Positions 4,675 to 6,541 of a stretch of DNA of 6,541 nucleotides are shown piece by piece. How positions within the stretch are numbered: the stretch's first letter is position 1; each line of letters begins with the position of its first letter. The translations under genes were made by a program, and so were the position numbers. The notes beneath the pieces were generated by a model. The model saw only the letters and a program-made list of their open reading frames with translations, was not told the origin of the DNA and made no database searches. This DNA comes from Candidatus Bathyarchaeum sp. (lineage in GTDB: Archaea > Thermoproteota > Bathyarchaeia > Bathyarchaeales > Bathyarchaeaceae), in assembly GCA_003096255.1 (NCBI GenBank), contig PIXS01000356.1, positions 1 through 6,541 of the forward strand, in the 5' to 3' direction.

Positions 4675-6042
4675 ATGTTGCAGGTTCCGTCCCTTGAAAA
4701 AGAAATGGGAATCGAAACGTACCTCACCCAATCTGAGGGGGTTGGAGGAAAGATACGGCAGTTGCTGGACGATTTTGTGGTCGAAGAGCTACTGGTTGAT
4801 GGCTCTTTGGCTTCGGTTAATGTGCCAAATGAGGGATGGATTCCTGCAGGGGAGGGCGCCTATCTTGTTTGTGTTTTGGTTAAGCGGCGATGGGACACTT
4901 TTTTGGCAGTGAGACAGGTTGCATCTAGGCTACGGATAAACCAGAAGCGCATCATGTTTGCGGGCATAAAGGACACGAAGGCCCTTACTGCCCAGCATAT
5001 AAGCCTGCAGAACGTGTCGCCAAGCAACGTCTTGGACCTGCAAATCAAGGATATAACCGTGTACCCCAAACATTACTCCAAAGAGAGGGTCTATTCTCAG
5101 CTGATCAAGGGAAACAGGTTCCACATAACAGTAAGGAACATAGACTATCCAGTTTCTGTTATCGAAGAGCGAACAAAAGCCGTCCAAGAGGAAATAGAGA
5201 GGGAAGGCGGGGTTCCAAACTTTTTTGGGCACCAACGTTTCGGAACAATCAGACCCAACACCCATCAGGTAGGCAAACATCTAACACTAGGAGACCCAGA
5301 AAAGGCGGCCATGGTTTTTCTTGGAGAACCAAGCAATAGTGAACACCCAGAAGCCCGAGCAGCACGACAACAGCTACAGGACACCATGGACTTCAAGGAA
5401 GCCCTCGCAACGTTCCCCAGATTCTTGAGGTATGAACGCTTTATGCTCCGTCACCTGACAAGATACCCGAGCGATTTTGTGGGCGCCTTTCGGACGTTGC
5501 CGCGGAGGCTCCGTAAACTCTTTGTTCAGGGCTACCAGTCATACTTATTCAACCGTTTCATAAGTGAACGTTTACGAAGAGGCATCTCCCTAAACGAACC
5601 ACAAGTTGGCGACTATACGTTAAGGCTTGATGATAATGGATTGCCAACAGAAGAATGGGACCAAGCAACAGAAACAAACATCCAAACAATAATTGAGGCA
5701 GTTAAGGAAAGAAAGATGTGTGTGGCTGCGCCGCTGGTGGGTCCAAATCTGCCTCCATCCAAGGGAACACAAGGAGAAATAGAACAGCAGATTCTTGAAG
5801 CCGAAAACGTTTCGCCAGAGCAATTCAAGATAAATTTCATGCCCGAAGCAACAGCAGAAGGCAGAGTAAGAGCAATCCTGAATCCAGTTTGGAATCTACA
5901 GCAGGAAGAAATAGGCGAAGACAAAGAAAACGAAGGAAAACACACGATGAAGGTTGGCTTTACATTGAACAGGGGGTCTTATGCTACGGTTGTTTTGCGA
6001 GAGTTCATGAAGCCCCAGAAACTTATAGAAGCTGGATACTAG
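4675..6042 (+). CDS. truD: tRNA pseudouridine synthase TruD
   Basis: This 455-residue enzyme is a TruD-family pseudouridine synthase; in bacteria TruD modifies U13 of tRNA, and archaeal or eukaryotic homologues (Pus7 type) may also act on U35. The N-terminus MLQVPSLEKEMGIETYLTQS followed by GVGGKIRQLLDDFVVEE is the archaeal TruD opening. The catalytic motif FAGIKDTKALTAQHISL places the nucleophile at Asp100. NFFGHQRFGTIRPNTHQVG (about 182-200) and FVQGYQSYLFNRFIS (about 283-297) are family landmarks, with the TRUD insertion domain between them and the C-terminal half, which ends KVGFTLNRGSYATVVLREFM. The start is fixed by the ribosome binding site over the pth2 stop. A glutamate- and lysine-rich insert near residues 410-422 is probably a surface loop. 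The gene ends six bases from the stop of convergent aspS. Confidence 0.95.
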   Translation: MLQVPSLEKEMGIETYLTQSEGVGGKIRQLLDDFVVEELLVDGSLASVNVPNEGWIPAGEGAYLVCVLVKRRWDTFLAVRQVASRLRINQKRIMFAGIKDTKALTAQHISLQNVSPSNVLDLQIKDITVYPKHYSKERVYSQLIKGNRFHITVRNIDYPVSVIEERTKAVQEEIEREGGVPNFFGHQRFGTIRPNTHQVGKHLTLGDPEKAAMVFLGEPSNSEHPEARAARQQLQDTMDFKEALATFPRFLRYERFMLRHLTRYPSDFVGAFRTLPRRLRKLFVQGYQSYLFNRFISERLRRGISLNEPQVGDYTLRLDDNGLPTEEWDQATETNIQTIIEAVKERKMCVAAPLVGPNLPPSKGTQGEIEQQILEAENVSPEQFKINFMPEATAEGRVRAILNPVWNLQQEEIGEDKENEGKHTMKVGFTLNRGSYATVVLREFMKPQKLIEAGY

Positions 6043-6048
6043 CACAGG

Positions 6049-6541
6049 TTAGGGTGTTAGTCTGAATTGGTCTCTTGGGAAAAGCACTACTTCTCTGATG
6101 TTTTTTATGCCTGTTAGCACCATGACAAATCTTGCTAGGCCTAGGCCCCATCCTGCGTGTGGTGGCATGCCGTAGTCGAATGCTTGTAGATGTGTTTTGA
6201 AGGATTCCTTGCTTAGTCCCTGTTCAGCGAGGCGTTTCATCAACAGTTCCTTAGAGTGGATACGTGCTCCACCTGAAGAAAGTTCTACCCAGTGCCACAT
6301 CAAATCGAAGCCATCGCTCAATTCTGGGTTTTCGTCTTGGGGCTGGATGTAGAAGGCCTTGGTTTTTGTTGGCCAGTCAGTAATGAAGTAATAGTATGGA
6401 TGAAGCTCTCCAAGAACCCTGTAAGCGGTTGTCGGGATGTCTTCGCCCCATTCTATGTGAAGCTTGTTCTCCTCTAGCTCCTTCAAAACCTCACGGTAAG
6501 TCAGACGCTTAAACGGAACCTCTGGCATCTCAATGGTGTGG
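6049..6541 (-). CDS. aspS: Aspartyl-tRNA synthetase, C-terminal part (runs off window)
   Basis: The last 163 residues of a class IIb synthetase are present; the frame remains open to the window edge. They cover the late catalytic domain: RLTYREVLKELEENKLHIEW near the edge, then YYYFITDWPTKTKAFYIQP, FDLMWHWVELSSGGARIH (class IIb substrate region with the ELSSG stretch), LQAFDYGMPPHAGWGLGLAR and VVLFPRDQFRLTP. This is the archaeal AspRS pattern; archaeal AsnRS differs around the ELSSG region. The enzyme charges tRNA-Asp and, in archaea lacking AsnRS, often tRNA-Asn as well, which cannot be judged without the anticodon-binding domain. Motif 3 reads GLGLAR, with Ala where many members have Glu; the Arg is kept. 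An ATG at 6526-6528 is internal, not the start. Confidence 0.92.
   Translation of the reverse strand, partial: HTIEMPEVPFKRLTYREVLKELEENKLHIEWGEDIPTTAYRVLGELHPYYYFITDWPTKTKAFYIQPQDENPELSDGFDLMWHWVELSSGGARIHSKELLMKRLAEQGLSKESFKTHLQAFDYGMPPHAGWGLGLARFVMVLTGIKNIREVVLFPRDQFRLTP

Noticed and set aside
1..6541. CRISPR arrays, tRNA or rRNA genes
   Set aside because: I saw no regularly spaced repeats, no T-loop and anticodon-stem pattern, and no rRNA-like conserved blocks on either strand.

Overview
The window looks like a piece of an archaeal chromosome. It carries archaeal-type Pth2, TruD and aspartyl-tRNA synthetase, a geranylgeranyl reductase-family flavoprotein (archaeal lipid saturation), a four-CXXC zinc-ribbon microprotein, a secreted protein with a PEF-type C-terminal tail, and archaeal TATA boxes. 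The style of the secreted protein and the overall gene set fit a TACK-group archaeon, possibly Bathyarchaeia; that placement is inference.

The left part (1-2690) is AT-rich accessory DNA with wide gaps. It holds the C-terminal end of an unrecognised protein (1-258), a YbjQ-family protein (511-849), a ribbon-helix-helix-like small protein whose frame continues past a TAA (898-1074, then to 1230), a gene-poor stretch with a polypyrimidine tract, a PEF-CTERM surface protein (1594-2169), and a convergent small HNH-type protein (2199-2555). The right part (2695-6541) is denser, more GC-rich housekeeping DNA. A zinc-ribbon gene (minus) and a geranylgeranyl reductase gene (plus) diverge from a shared promoter region. 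They are followed by pth2 and truD, which are probably translationally coupled, and then by the convergent 3' part of aspS.

The most unusual signal is an imperfect direct repeat at 317-378 and 2633-2711. Both copies have the last codons of the zinc-ribbon gene (Phe-Thr-Gly-Pro-stop) plus its T-rich 3' flank, in the same orientation. They bracket the AT-rich block with the YbjQ, RHH-like, secreted and HNH genes. This resembles an old insertion or duplication anchored on a gene 3' end, though no integrase is visible.

Functionally, the right-hand genes serve translation (Pth2 recycles peptidyl-tRNA, TruD makes tRNA pseudouridine, AspRS charges tRNA, the zinc ribbon probably acts with RNA or ribosomes) and membrane lipid synthesis. 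I see no complete new multi-gene system. The candidates worth following are the repeat-bounded block, the interrupted RHH frame and the tandem palindromes upstream of the HNH gene.
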